Shown: positions 34,680 through 43,304, counted from the first letter of the stretch. The stretch is 64,000 bases of DNA from Shinella zoogloeoides (GCF_030733845.1 NZ_CP132312.1:1-64000), one strand, 5' to 3'. A program made the numbers and translations. The notes: generated by a model not told the origin, from the sequence alone.

Positions 34680-36170
34680 TCACGCAGGGTCGATGGCGGG
34701 AGGCACGTCGCCGTCGTTGTGGCCGCGCAGCGGCCGTTCCGGCATCAGGTGGAAGACAGCGAGCGACAGGGCCATCGCGGCGGCGCAGGCGGTGAAAATA
34801 TAGGTGAAGGGCAGGGCCGAGGTGACGGGCGCGCTTGCCGCCTGCAAAACCTCGCCGCCAAGCGGCAGGCCGTTGCCGAGCGCGATGGCGCCGAGGGTCG
34901 CGACGCCGAGGGCGCCGCCGAGCGAGCGCAGGAAGGTCAACACGCCCGTCGCCACGCCGAGATGCGCCCGGTCGACGGCGTTCTGCACGGAGACGGTGGC
35001 GACCGGGAAGGTCATGCCGGTGCCGAAGCCCACGCCGAAGGTCAGGATCTCCAGCACGACGAGCGATGTCCGCCCGGCCAGAAACGCCAGAACGGACAGG
35101 CACAGGAAGCTGAACACGACGCCGAGAAGCGCGATCCTCTTGTAGTGCGTGAAGCGCGGGATCGTCCGGCCGCTGGTGACGGCGCCGAGAACCGTGCCCA
35201 TGAGGATGCCGAGCATCGCCATGCCCGAGCTGCTGGCGGAAAGTCCCTGGAAGGATTGCACGTAGACGGGGATATAGACCGAAAGGCCGACATTGGCGGC
35301 CTGCACCAGGAACATCGCCATCGTTCCGTAGCGCACGACAGGGTCAGCGAGAACCTCGAGCGAAATGAGCGGCTCGCTCGCGCGCCGCAGCCGCAGGGCA
35401 AACAGGGCCCAAAGCAGGGCGGATGAGGCCAGGAGCCCGAGGATGGCAGCGGAAAGCCATTCGTAGCGGCTGCCGCCCCAGTTGAGCGCGAGCAGCAGGA
35501 TTGCGGTCGCGCCGACGAGCAGCACCGCCCCGATGCCGTCGATACGGTGCGCGCGGGCGACGGAGGGCAGCTTCTTCAAGGGGTTGTTGATGATGACGAG
35601 CGCCAGGATGCCGAGCGGAATGTTGATCCAGAAGATCAGCGACCAGTGCAGGTGGTCGGCGAAGGTGCCGCCGAGCAGCGGCCCGGCAATGCTCGCCACC
35701 GCCCATGTTCCCGAAATCCAGGCGGCATAGCGGGCGCGCTCGCGCGGCGGAACGAGGTCGCCGATCACGATCTGCGTGAGGGCGAAGAGGCCGCCGCCGC
35801 CCAGCCCTTGGACCGCGCGGCCGAGGATGAGCGTCAGCATATTGGGCGCCAGCGCACTGATCAGCGATCCCGCGAGGAAGATGAAGATGGCGGCGAAGAT
35901 CGTCGGGCGCCGGCCGTAGATGTCAGATATCTTGCCGTAAAGCGGCGCCATCGCAGTCGCTGTCAGCAAGTAGCCTGTCACAACCCAGGGCAGGTAGTCG
36001 CTATGCCCGAGGGCCATGCCCATCGTCGGCATGACGGGCGCGACGATGGTCTGGTCGAGCGCGGCCAGCAGCATGGAGAGAAGCACGCCAGCGATGATGA
36101 CGTTCTTTTCATGTTCCGACAGGGCGGGTGCCTTCACTGCCGTTCCGTTCGGGTGACGTGCCTCGTCCAT
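34680..36170 (-). CDS. MFS transporter, DHA2 (EmrB/QacA) drug:H+ antiporter family
   Basis: A 496-residue inner-membrane protein with about 14 hydrophobic helices. Family motifs are LDQTIVAPVMPTM (motif D1-like) in helix 1, LYGKISDIYGRRP (motif A), and QGLGGGGLFAL. ATG 36170 is favoured over the longer frame, whose N-terminus is basic and non-membrane. It is convergent with the aspartate-dehydrogenase-like gene and divergent from the LacI regulator. It probably exports toxic aromatic or plant-derived compounds; no substrate can be read. Confidence 0.9.
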   Translation of the reverse strand: MDEARHPNGTAVKAPALSEHEKNVIIAGVLLSMLLAALDQTIVAPVMPTMGMALGHSDYLPWVVTGYLLTATAMAPLYGKISDIYGRRPTIFAAIFIFLAGSLISALAPNMLTLILGRAVQGLGGGGLFALTQIVIGDLVPPRERARYAAWISGTWAVASIAGPLLGGTFADHLHWSLIFWINIPLGILALVIINNPLKKLPSVARAHRIDGIGAVLLVGATAILLLALNWGGSRYEWLSAAILGLLASSALLWALFALRLRRASEPLISLEVLADPVVRYGTMAMFLVQAANVGLSVYIPVYVQSFQGLSASSSGMAMLGILMGTVLGAVTSGRTIPRFTHYKRIALLGVVFSFLCLSVLAFLAGRTSLVVLEILTFGVGFGTGMTFPVATVSVQNAVDRAHLGVATGVLTFLRSLGGALGVATLGAIALGNGLPLGGEVLQAASAPVTSALPFTYIFTACAAAMALSLAVFHLMPERPLRGHNDGDVPPAIDPA

Positions 36171-36417
36171 TCCTGCCAATCCGATGTAAAGGGGCGCAGT
36201 GGCCCGTCGGTTCGTGTGGAGGCGGGCGGCCCGTTGTGTCGATGGAAACCCGGTAGAGCATTTTCCGCATCGCAAAGTCCACCGCCTTGCGCCGATTTCG
36301 TTGAGAAAACCCGCCCGTCACGTCTGCGGGCCTCGCTCGGGCCTTGTCGCGGCGGACCGAAGCGATGCAATCTGAAAACGCGTCGAAAAGCCGGCGCCGG
36401 GCGGGGATATCGAAAGC

Positions 36418-37419
36418 GTGACGAAGCCGACATACCGTGACATCGCCCTTTCCGCGGGTGTCGGGACCGCGACGGTCGAGCGTGTGCTGAACGGGCGCGG
36501 CGGCGTGCGTGCCGATCTCGCGGCAAAGGTGATCGCCGCCGCCCGCGCCCTGAACTACCCGCGCACGTTGCCGGATGCCCATCGCGGCCTGTTGCGCGTC
36601 GAGGTTCTGATGGTGCGCCCGGAGACGACGTTCTACCGGCGGCTCTCCAAGGCTTTCGAACGGATTGCCGCAACGCTCGATCCGCTCGTCGTTGTGCACC
36701 GGAGTTTTACGGAGGAGATGAATCCGGAGGAGATCGCAAGGCGCATCCGGTCCACCGAGAAGCCACGCGCCGGATTGATCCTCGCCGTGCCGAACAGCCC
36801 GCTGATCCGCGCGGCGGTGGAGGAGGTGACGGCGCGAGGCGTGCCGGTGGTGCATGTCGTGACGCGCGCCGCCGGCAACCGAGGGGAATTTGTCGGCATC
36901 GACAACCATGCCGCCGGTCGCACGGCGGCCTATTTCATCGCGCGCATGGCGCGTGCCGAAGGGCCGGTCGTCGCACTCTGCCATCCGATCTACCAAGTGC
37001 ACCGCGACCGCATCGCCGGCTTCTCCGACTATTTTTCGAAGCATCCCGGCCCGATCGCCTTTGAATGGCTCGGCTTCAGCCGCGACGAGGAGCATTTCAG
37101 CGCGGAAACGCTGGCGATGGCGCTGGAAAAATATCCCGATCTCGTCGGCCTCTACAATGCCGGCGGCGCGAACGCGGCGCTGATCAGCGTGCTGAGGCGC
37201 CATCCGCGCGGGCGCGACATTCTCTTCGTCGGCCATGAGCTGACGGACTACACGCGCGCGGCGCTCGGCGAAGGCATCATGGACGTCGTGCTGGACCAGG
37301 CGCCGGAGGCGCAGGCTCAGCGGGCGCTCGATCTCATGCTGCGCCGGGTCGGTCTCACCGAAATCGAACCCGACCAGACGCCCATCCGTTTCATCACCAT
37401 CACCGCCGAGGGGCTTTGA
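36418..37419 (+). CDS. LacI family transcriptional regulator (rhizopine-type cluster)
   Basis: A 333-residue LacI/GalR regulator with a GTG start (a purine-rich CGAAAGC precedes it). The helix-turn-helix is YRDIALSAGVGTATVERVLNG (residues 5-25) and is followed by a sugar-binding-protein-like effector domain (LILAVPNSPLIRAAVEEV, VGIDNHAAGRTAAYFI). It lies upstream of and in line with the hydroxylase-ferredoxin-binding protein-reductase genes. Classical moc loci use a GntR-type MocR, so a LacI-type regulator is a variant arrangement. The effector may be an inositol or inosamine. Confidence 0.9.
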   Translation: MTKPTYRDIALSAGVGTATVERVLNGRGGVRADLAAKVIAAARALNYPRTLPDAHRGLLRVEVLMVRPETTFYRRLSKAFERIAATLDPLVVVHRSFTEEMNPEEIARRIRSTEKPRAGLILAVPNSPLIRAAVEEVTARGVPVVHVVTRAAGNRGEFVGIDNHAAGRTAAYFIARMARAEGPVVALCHPIYQVHRDRIAGFSDYFSKHPGPIAFEWLGFSRDEEHFSAETLAMALEKYPDLVGLYNAGGANAALISVLRRHPRGRDILFVGHELTDYTRAALGEGIMDVVLDQAPEAQAQRALDLMLRRVGLTEIEPDQTPIRFITITAEGL

Positions 37420-37421
37420 TC

Positions 37422-37480
37422 TGATTTGATCAAGGTAAGCTTCGGCCTGAAGCCCGCCACCTGATAATTTTCAAATCAGG
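37422..37480. promoter_or_regulatory. Operator candidates between lacI and mocD-like genes
   Basis: Two inverted repeats lie here: TGAT-TTG-ATCA (37422-37432), right after the LacI stop, and CCTGAT...ATCAGG (37460-37465 and 37475-37480, 9-bp spacer). Either could be a LacI-family operator. Both lie upstream of the structured leader of the mocD-like gene. Confidence 0.4.
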
Positions 37481-37496
37481 AGGAGGCGGCGCAACA

Positions 37497-37546
37497 GCGC
37501 TCTCCTTTTCAACGGATTGTGCGGGCGAAAGCCCGGAGGAGAGCGC
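37497..37546 (+). promoter_or_regulatory. Leader hairpin that pairs with the mocD-like ribosome binding site
   Basis: A perfect 9-bp outer stem (GCGCTCTCC 37497-37505 with GGAGAGCGC 37538-37546) overlaps the Shine-Dalgarno GGAGGAGAG (37535-37543), just before ATG 37548. An inner GGGC-GAAA-GCCC tetraloop hairpin (37523-37534) lies inside it. The mRNA could switch between closed and open forms. Confidence 0.55.
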
Positions 37547-37547
37547 A

Positions 37548-38582
37548 ATGGACGATCTTCAATATGGCAAGCGCAACAAGCGCGGCGACTGGACGCCGAA
37601 CCAGCCGGTGGAGACCGCGCCGCTGTTCGCCTTCCCGCCGAAGCTGATGGCGGTCCTAAAGTGGCTGCCGCACTATTTCTTTCCCTGGAACGCCGTCTTC
37701 GCCGCGTCTGCCGTCGCCTACTGGGCCTGGGTCATCCCCCCGGTGGAGACGATGCAAACGCTCGGCATCGGCTGGGTGCTCTGGCTTTATGCGGTCAACG
37801 CGGTCTGCGTGTTCCTGTTCTACGGCGCCTTCGAGCTTCATCTCTATGTGCTGAAGCGGCAGGAGAACCGCTTCAAGTACAACGGCAAGTTCCCGGCCGA
37901 CCAGAAAAACAGCGTGTTCTGGTTCGATCGCCAGAACGCCGACAACATGCTGCGCACCTTCCTGTCGGGCGTGACGATCTGGACGGCGATAGAGGTCGCC
38001 ATGCTCTGGGCCTATGCCAATGGCTACGCGCCCTGGCTGAGCTTTGCGGAAAATCCGTGGACGCTGGCGCTCGTGGCGCTCGTCGTGCCGATCATCCATG
38101 AATTCCACTTCTTCTGCATCCACCGGCTCATCCACACGCCGTTCCTCTATAAATGGGTGCATTCCGTCCACCACAATTCAGTGAACCCCTCGCCATGGTC
38201 GTCGCTGTCGATGCATCCGGTCGAGCATTTCCTCTACCTCGGCACCGCCTTCTACCATCTCGTCCTGCCGTCCAATCCGATCCTGATGCTGTACCAGCTC
38301 CATTATGCCGGTTTCGGCGCCATTCCCGGCCATGTCGGCTTCGACAAGGTGGAGGTGGGCGAGGACAAGCTGGTCGATAGCCACGCCTATGCGCACTACC
38401 TGCACCACAAATATTTCGAGGTGAACTACGGCGACGCCCTGATCCCGCTCGATAAGTGGTTCGGCACCTGGCACGACGGCTCGCCCGAGGGCGAAGCGCT
38501 CATGCAGGAGCGCTACCGCAAGCGCAAGGAAAAGCTCGCCGCCCGCAAGGCCCGCAGCGAAGTACAGGGAGCGGCAGAATGA
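37548..38582 (+). CDS. mocD: Membrane diiron hydroxylase, sterol desaturase/fatty acid hydroxylase superfamily (MocD-like)
   Basis: A 344-residue integral membrane non-heme diiron oxygenase. The histidine clusters are HRLIH (192-196), HSVHH (205-209), H223/H227 and HYLHH (283-287), plus HEFH (184-187). Hydrophobic segments lie at about 45-63, 75-95, 140-158 and 172-190. Its stop overlaps the Rieske ferredoxin start (ATGA), and a ferredoxin reductase follows later, so it is part of a three-component oxygenase. In rhizobia MocD/E/F form the system thought to demethylate 3-O-methyl-scyllo-inosamine. The symbol rests on cluster composition rather than on alignment. Confidence 0.85.
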   Translation: MDDLQYGKRNKRGDWTPNQPVETAPLFAFPPKLMAVLKWLPHYFFPWNAVFAASAVAYWAWVIPPVETMQTLGIGWVLWLYAVNAVCVFLFYGAFELHLYVLKRQENRFKYNGKFPADQKNSVFWFDRQNADNMLRTFLSGVTIWTAIEVAMLWAYANGYAPWLSFAENPWTLALVALVVPIIHEFHFFCIHRLIHTPFLYKWVHSVHHNSVNPSPWSSLSMHPVEHFLYLGTAFYHLVLPSNPILMLYQLHYAGFGAIPGHVGFDKVEVGEDKLVDSHAYAHYLHHKYFEVNYGDALIPLDKWFGTWHDGSPEGEALMQERYRKRKEKLAARKARSEVQGAAE

Positions 38583-38890
38583 CCTGGGTTTCCGCAGGCA
38601 AATTCGAGGACATCGAGCAGGAAGGCGCCATCCGTTTCGACCATGGCGGCCGCACCTATGCGATCTATCGAGGCCCGGATGACAGCATCTATTGCACGGC
38701 GGGCCTGTGCACCCATGAGGCGATCCATCTCGCGGACGGCCTCGTCATGGATTTCGAAGTGGAATGTCCCAAGCATTCCGGCGCCTTCGACTATCGCACC
38801 GGCGAGGCCCTGCGGCTTCCCGCCTGCGAGAACCTGAAGACCTATCCGGCCGAAGTGGTCGATGGAGAGGTGCGCGTGGCCCTCGGCTGA
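38579..38890 (+). CDS. mocE: Rieske [2Fe-2S] ferredoxin (MocE-like)
   Basis: A 103-residue small Rieske protein. Cluster ligands are C44 and H46 (LCTHEAIHLADG) and C63 and H66 (ECPKHSGAFD). It has no transmembrane segment, so it is a soluble electron carrier from the reductase to the hydroxylase. The start ATG overlaps the hydroxylase stop by 4 bp, which implies translational coupling and one-to-one expression. The longer frame upstream is a shadow of the hydroxylase gene. Confidence 0.92.
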   Translation: MTWVSAGKFEDIEQEGAIRFDHGGRTYAIYRGPDDSIYCTAGLCTHEAIHLADGLVMDFEVECPKHSGAFDYRTGEALRLPACENLKTYPAEVVDGEVRVALG

Positions 38891-38966
38891 GGCCGCGCAT
38901 GATCGATCGGGCCCTTCGGGCCTCCGGTGTGCGATCGGGTGAACCGGCACCCAATGGGAGGAAGAC

Positions 38967-39911
38967 ATGAAATCCATGTACTTGGCGGCTGCTCTGGCCG
39001 CCATGATGGGAAGCGCTGCCTTTGCGCAGACCATCGGCGTTTCGATGCAGAGTTTCGACAACAACTTCCAGACGCTTCTGCGCGAGGGCATCAGCGCAAG
39101 GGCTTCGGAGGTGAGCGGCGTCACCGTGCAGGTCGAGGATGCCCAGACGGACATTTCCAAGCAGCTCAACCAGGTGAACAATTTCATCGCCGCAGGTGTC
39201 GATGCCATCGTCATGACCCTGACGGATACGTCCGCGGCGCCGGGGATCAGCGAGGCGGCGGAAAAGGCAGGGATACCGCTGGTCTATCTCAACCTCGAAC
39301 CGGACAATGCCGGCAAGCTGCCGGAAAAGCAGGCCTATGTCGGCTCCAAGGAAACGGATTCCGGCACGCTGGGCGCGGAGGCGGCCTGTTCGCTGCTGAA
39401 GGAGAAGGGCAAGGCCGGCGACGCGCAGGTCTATATCCTGATGGGTGACCTCGCCCACCAGGCATCGCGCGACCGCACGAATTCCTTCAAGGAAACGATC
39501 GGGGCGGGGGACTGCAAGGGCGTGACCATCGCCGACGAGCAGTCCGGCGCCTGGACGCGCACCAATGCGATGGACCTGACGACGAACTGGATCACCGCCG
39601 GCCAGCCGATCGACGTGGTCTTCGCCAACAATGACGAGATGGCGATCGGCGCGATCCAGGCCCTGAAGGCGGCGGGTGTCTCGATGGAAGACGTGATCGT
39701 CATCGGCATCGACGCCACCCAGGACGGCCTTGCCGCCATGGCGGCCGGCGATCTGGACGCCACCGTGTTCCAGAACGCCAAGGGCCAGTCGGCGAGCGCG
39801 GTGGATGCCGCCGTCGCGCTGGTGCGCGGCGAACCGGTCGAAAAGCAGGTCTGGGTGCCCTTCGAGCTCGTGACGCCGAAGAACATGGCCGATTACGCCA
39901 GCAAGAACTGA
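38967..39911 (+). CDS. mocB: Periplasmic sugar/inositol-type binding protein (MocB-like)
   Basis: A 314-residue ribose-type (peripla_BP_4) binding protein. The signal peptide ends at SAAFA before QTIGVSMQS (residue 21). Typical lobe features are DISKQLNQVNNFIAAGVDAIVM, YVGSKETDSGTLGAEA and FANNDEMAIGAIQALK. It follows the ferredoxin by 76 bp, with a GGAGGAAG ribosome binding site. No ATPase or permease gene accompanies it, so it must use a transporter encoded elsewhere. In moc loci MocB binds rhizopine; the closest family alternatives bind myo-inositol or galactose. Confidence 0.87.
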   Translation: MKSMYLAAALAAMMGSAAFAQTIGVSMQSFDNNFQTLLREGISARASEVSGVTVQVEDAQTDISKQLNQVNNFIAAGVDAIVMTLTDTSAAPGISEAAEKAGIPLVYLNLEPDNAGKLPEKQAYVGSKETDSGTLGAEAACSLLKEKGKAGDAQVYILMGDLAHQASRDRTNSFKETIGAGDCKGVTIADEQSGAWTRTNAMDLTTNWITAGQPIDVVFANNDEMAIGAIQALKAAGVSMEDVIVIGIDATQDGLAAMAAGDLDATVFQNAKGQSASAVDAAVALVRGEPVEKQVWVPFELVTPKNMADYASKN

Positions 39912-39919
39912 TCCTCCCC

Positions 39920-39941
39920 GCCGGCGCGTCCGCGCGCCGGC
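39920..39941 (+). terminator. GC-rich hairpin after the mocB-like gene
   Basis: A 9-bp stem GCCGGCGCG with CGCGCCGGC and a 4-nt loop, followed by CTTTTCCCC, begins 9 bp after the stop. It lies inside the gene cluster and probably causes partial termination or raises binding-protein mRNA levels. Confidence 0.65.
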
Positions 39942-39961
39942 CTTTTCCCCCAGGAGAACGC

Positions 39962-41167
39962 ATGAACGGGATCGTCATCATCGGTGCCGGGGAAGCCGGC
40001 ACCCGCGCGGCCTTTGCCCTGCGCGAGGCGGGTTACGGCAAGTCCGTCACGCTCGTCGGCAGCGAGCCGCATCTTCCCTATGAGCGCCCGCCGCTTTCCA
40101 AGCCGCTGGAAGGCGCCGTCCGGATGAAGACGATCTGCTCGGCGGATATGCTTGAGGCCGCCGGCATCGCCTATCTTGCGGGATTGTCGGCGGTGCGTAT
40201 CGACGCCGCCAGCCGTTCGGTTCTCCTGAGCGACGGGCGGACGCTCGCCTATGACAAATTGCTGCTCGCCACCGGTGCCCGCCCGCGGCGACTTTCCTGC
40301 CCCGGTGCGGATTATGCGCTCGATTTCCGTTCCTTCGCCGATGCCACGGCCATCTTTTCCCGCGCCGCAGCCGGCAGGAGCGCCGCCATCATTGGGGGTG
40401 GGCTGATCGGCATGGAGCTTGCCGCCGTGCTGCGCGGCAAGGGCATGGCCGTCACCATCGTCGAAGCGGCTGCAAAGCCGCTTGGCCGCGCCGTGCCGCC
40501 GCGTCTTGCTGCCAGCCTGCATGCCCGGCATGTGGAGGAAGGCGTGAGATTCCACCTCGGACAGGGCGTTGCGGAAATCATGCCGGACGCCGTTGTGCTC
40601 GCGGACGGAACGAAGGTCCCGGCCGATATCGTCGTCTCGGCCATCGGCGTCGCGCCCGATACCGTCCTTGCCGAGGCGGCGGGGCTTGCCATCGGCAACG
40701 GCATCCTGGCGGACGCTTTCCTGCGCACCAGCGATCCGCATATCCACGCGGCCGGCGATTGCGCCGCCGTCGCCCAGCCGGGCGGCCGGCATGTGCGTTT
40801 CGAGAGTTGGCGCAATGCGCGCCACCAAGCCGAAACGGCAGCGCGGAACATGGCGGGAGCCAGCGAGGCCTTCGTCGCAACTCCGTGGTTCTGGTCGGAT
40901 CAGTACGATCTCGGCCTGCAGGTCGCCGGCCTGCCGCAGCCGGAGCATGAATGCGTCGCCCGCCCGCTCGCAGATGGCGCCTTGGAGTTCAATCTCGACG
41001 GCGGTCGTCTCGTCGCTGCTGCGGGTCTCGGCATCGGCACCAGCCTCGCGCGGGAGATCAAGCTGGCGGAGATGCTGATTGCGGCAGGCGTCCATCCCGA
41101 ACCCGCCATTCTCGCCGATCCGGCGGTGAACCTAAAGGCGCTCCTCAAGAGCGCGCGGGCCGCCTGA
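39962..41167 (+). CDS. mocF: FAD-dependent ferredoxin reductase (MocF-like)
   Basis: A 401-residue NAD(P)H:ferredoxin reductase of the BphA4/rubredoxin-reductase type. The FAD motif is IVIIGAGEAGTRAAFAL (4-20), the NAD motif is AAIIGGGLIGMELAAVL, and the FAD-pyrophosphate Asp is in HIHAAGDCA. The C-terminal reductase dimer domain has WFWSDQYDLGLQVAGL. It would pass electrons to the Rieske protein for the diiron hydroxylase. An AGGAGAACGC precedes ATG 39962. Its stop overlaps the next start (ATGA-type overlap at 41165-41169). Confidence 0.91.
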   Translation: MNGIVIIGAGEAGTRAAFALREAGYGKSVTLVGSEPHLPYERPPLSKPLEGAVRMKTICSADMLEAAGIAYLAGLSAVRIDAASRSVLLSDGRTLAYDKLLLATGARPRRLSCPGADYALDFRSFADATAIFSRAAAGRSAAIIGGGLIGMELAAVLRGKGMAVTIVEAAAKPLGRAVPPRLAASLHARHVEEGVRFHLGQGVAEIMPDAVVLADGTKVPADIVVSAIGVAPDTVLAEAAGLAIGNGILADAFLRTSDPHIHAAGDCAAVAQPGGRHVRFESWRNARHQAETAARNMAGASEAFVATPWFWSDQYDLGLQVAGLPQPEHECVARPLADGALEFNLDGGRLVAAAGLGIGTSLAREIKLAEMLIAAGVHPEPAILADPAVNLKALLKSARAA

Positions 41168-41994
41168 TGCAGAACCTGCTCGTCTTCCAGTCCCTCTGGG
41201 CCATGGAGCGCCGGCATACCGATGGCCGCGAGCGTAGCCTTGCGGAGAATGTCGCGATGATCGCGCAGGCGGATTTCGACGGCATCAGCGCGCATTATAC
41301 CAACCGCGCGGATGTCGTCCGGCTGAACGAGACCATCCGGGGCACCGGCCTGAAGGTCGAGGGTGTGTGTTTTCCTCGTACCGTCGAAGACCTGCGCCTG
41401 CCTCTTGAGCTGGCGAGTGAATTCCCCGTCAGCCATATCAACCTGCAGCCCGATATCCGCCTGCGCCGGGTGGAGGACTGTCTGCCGCTGCTCGATGGCT
41501 GGATGCGGCTTGCCGGAGACGTCGGCATTCCCGTGTTCATCGAGACGCATCGCGACCGGATGACGACGGATCTGTTCTTCACGCTCGATCTGCTCGACCG
41601 AAGGCCCGACCTGCCGCTTCTGGCCGACCTGTCGCATTTTCTGGTCGGCCGGGAGTTCTCCTTTCCGGTGGAGGAGGAGAACCATGCGCTGATCCGGCGC
41701 ATTCTCGACAATGCCCACGCCTTTCACGGCCGTGTCGCCTCGCGCGAGCAGGTGCAGATCGAAATCTCCTTTCCGCACCATCGTCCCTGGCTCGATCTCT
41801 TCCTTAATTGGTGGGACTACGGGTTTCGCGCGTGGCGCAGGCGCGCCGCGACGGATGCCGCCCTCGTCTTTACCTGCGAACTGGGGCCGAAACCCTATGC
41901 CATCACCGGGCGGGACGGCAACGACACGACGGATCGCTGGGCCGAGGCCCTCATGCTCCGCCGGATGGTGCGCGATCTCTGGGACGCCATCTGA
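41167..41994 (+). CDS. Xylose isomerase-like TIM-barrel protein (sugar isomerase/epimerase superfamily)
   Basis: A 275-residue TIM-barrel protein. Likely metal ligands are Glu and His in VFIETHRDR, Asp and His in LLADLSHFL, and a Glu in FTCELGPKPYA; HINLQPD supplies another strand end. This layout is that of the AP-endonuclease-2/IolE/IolI family (COG1082). It overlaps the reductase gene by 1 bp, so it belongs to the same operon. MocC of classical moc loci belongs to a similar fold group, so it may act after demethylation of the inosamine; I do not assign the symbol. A strong terminator follows. Confidence 0.8.
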   Translation: MQNLLVFQSLWAMERRHTDGRERSLAENVAMIAQADFDGISAHYTNRADVVRLNETIRGTGLKVEGVCFPRTVEDLRLPLELASEFPVSHINLQPDIRLRRVEDCLPLLDGWMRLAGDVGIPVFIETHRDRMTTDLFFTLDLLDRRPDLPLLADLSHFLVGREFSFPVEEENHALIRRILDNAHAFHGRVASREQVQIEISFPHHRPWLDLFLNWWDYGFRAWRRRAATDAALVFTCELGPKPYAITGRDGNDTTDRWAEALMLRRMVRDLWDAI

Positions 41995-42081
41995 TCGGCC
42001 TCGATTCGGCGGCAAATGCCAAGGCACGCCGCAGTCGGAGGTTCGATAGCCGCACCCTCTCCTCGGGAGGCGGTTCAGGAA

Positions 42082-42108
42082 GAGAGGTGACTCCCGGTCA
42101 CCTCTCTT
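42082..42108 (+). terminator. Terminator of the moc-like operon
   Basis: A perfect 10-bp stem (AGAGAGGTGA with TCACCTCTCT) and a 7-nt loop, followed by TTTCG, lie 87 bp after the last gene of the cluster. Confidence 0.7.
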
Positions 42109-42268
42109 TCGCCTTGAAGCCCATCGGGCGGCGTGGCAGCGGCAAAGAAAATACGTTGGTGTCGCCGTTAGCGCAGAAACCGTGTGTAAATGCGTTGCGA
42201 AGAAGGCCGACACGCTTTAGGCTTATTTTGAAGCGGCAAGTCGCCGTGAAAGCAACGAGGATGTGTTT

Positions 42269-42472
42269 ATGGCCACTGGCACGGTTAAGTTTTTCAATGG
42301 AGACAAGGGTTTTGGCTTCATTACCCCTGAAAACGGAGGGGCAGACGTTTTCGTGCACGTTTCCGCTCTGGAAGGCGGCAGCTCGCTGCGTGAAGGGCAG
42401 AAGGTGAGCTACGAAGTCGGCCAGGATCGCAAGACCGGCAAGTCGAAGGCCGAAAACGTTCGCGTGCTTTGA
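42269..42472 (+). CDS. Cold-shock protein (CspA family)
   Basis: A 67-residue single cold-shock domain: [20 protein letters not shown] (RNP1) and DVFVHVSAL (RNP2) are intact, so it should bind single-stranded RNA/DNA. ATG 42269 lies 8 bp after the purine-rich ACGAGG; an in-frame GTG two codons upstream is a less likely start. Its own terminator follows. The leader 42109-42268 is long for such a small gene, consistent with post-transcriptional control as in other csp genes. Confidence 0.93.
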   Translation: MATGTVKFFNGDKGFGFITPENGGADVFVHVSALEGGSSLREGQKVSYEVGQDRKTGKSKAENVRVL

Positions 42473-42550
42473 TATTTCAATCGCTCGAGGCGCAGGGATC
42501 GTGATTTCGGTTCGTCCGACATGATTCCTGTCTGATCCTTGAGGACGATG

Positions 42551-42582
42551 GCCGCCGTGATCGCCACGGCGGCTTTTTGTTT
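42551..42582 (+). terminator. Rho-independent terminator after csp
   Basis: A 9-bp stem GCCGCCGTG with CACGGCGGC and a 5-nt loop, followed by TTTTTGTTTT. Confidence 0.85.
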
Positions 42583-42654
42583 TCGGTCCGGCGCTGCGCG
42601 GTGCGCGTGGTGGAAATTTTGCGGATTTCCGGGGCCTGTGCTAGGAACCGCTCC

Positions 42655-42969
42655 ATGACATCACCCAGCGATTTCGATTGCCAGACCTGCGGTGCCTGCT
42701 GCTCTTATTCATCGGACTGGCCGCGGTTTTCCACCGAAAGCGACGCCGACCTCGACTTGCTGCCGGCGCGTTTCGTCGCGGCGAATGAGCAGGGAATGCG
42801 CTGCGAGGGCGAGCGCTGTTCCGCTTTGGCCGGCCGTGTCGGCTCGCACACGTCCTGTCTCGTCTATGACATCCGTCCGGATGTATGCCGCGCCTGTCTT
42901 CCCGGCGACGAGGCGTGCCTGATCGCCCGCCGCGCCTTCGGAATGAGCGCGCCTGCATTCGTCCCTTGA
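42655..42969 (+). CDS. YkgJ family cysteine-cluster protein
   Basis: A 104-residue protein rich in cysteines: CQTCGACCSY at the N-terminus, CEGERCSAL, SCLVYDIRPDVCRACLPGDEAC. This pattern is that of the CxxCxxCC/YkgJ Zn- or Fe-binding family, whose biochemical role is not established. I chose ATG 42655; the preceding frame has no ribosome binding site of note, and the start aligns with the first Cys cluster. It stands alone between two cold-shock genes. Confidence 0.85.
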   Translation: MTSPSDFDCQTCGACCSYSSDWPRFSTESDADLDLLPARFVAANEQGMRCEGERCSALAGRVGSHTSCLVYDIRPDVCRACLPGDEACLIARRAFGMSAPAFVP

Positions 42970-43304
42970 TCGCGGGGAGGGGTCGGCTCGACGACCGAGG
43001 CGGCGAAGGAGCGCCCTCTCAAACAAATTCCCGGTAAAGGCTTCGAAAAGCCGATTGGAAAGTCAATATTTTTCAAGGTCATGCAATTGATTAATTGAGA
43101 AATTTTCAGTTTTTTCCGACTGAGGGACAGGCGTTTTTCGATTATTCTCCTTGCGAAATACGTGAAAGTAACTATCTTCCATCTATCGAACTTTGCTTGT
43201 GACCTTTGTCTACGCCTACGCGGCCCGGTCAGAAATCCTCTCATCGTCGATCTACATGTGGTGGCCATTCTGGCCGCCTCTCCAACGATTGAAAGGTAAT
43301 CGTT
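42970..43304 (+). promoter_or_regulatory. 335-bp AT-rich leader/promoter region of the second csp gene
   Basis: No supported gene lies here. The region is AT-rich around 43040-43170, unlike its surroundings. Just before the ATG, AACGATT (43284-43290) and AATCGTT (43298-43304) can pair and place the Shine-Dalgarno GAAAGG in a small loop. A second small inverted repeat (GTGGCCATTCTGGCCGC) lies at about 43260-43277. The long leader suggests cold-regulated mRNA structure. Confidence 0.5.
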
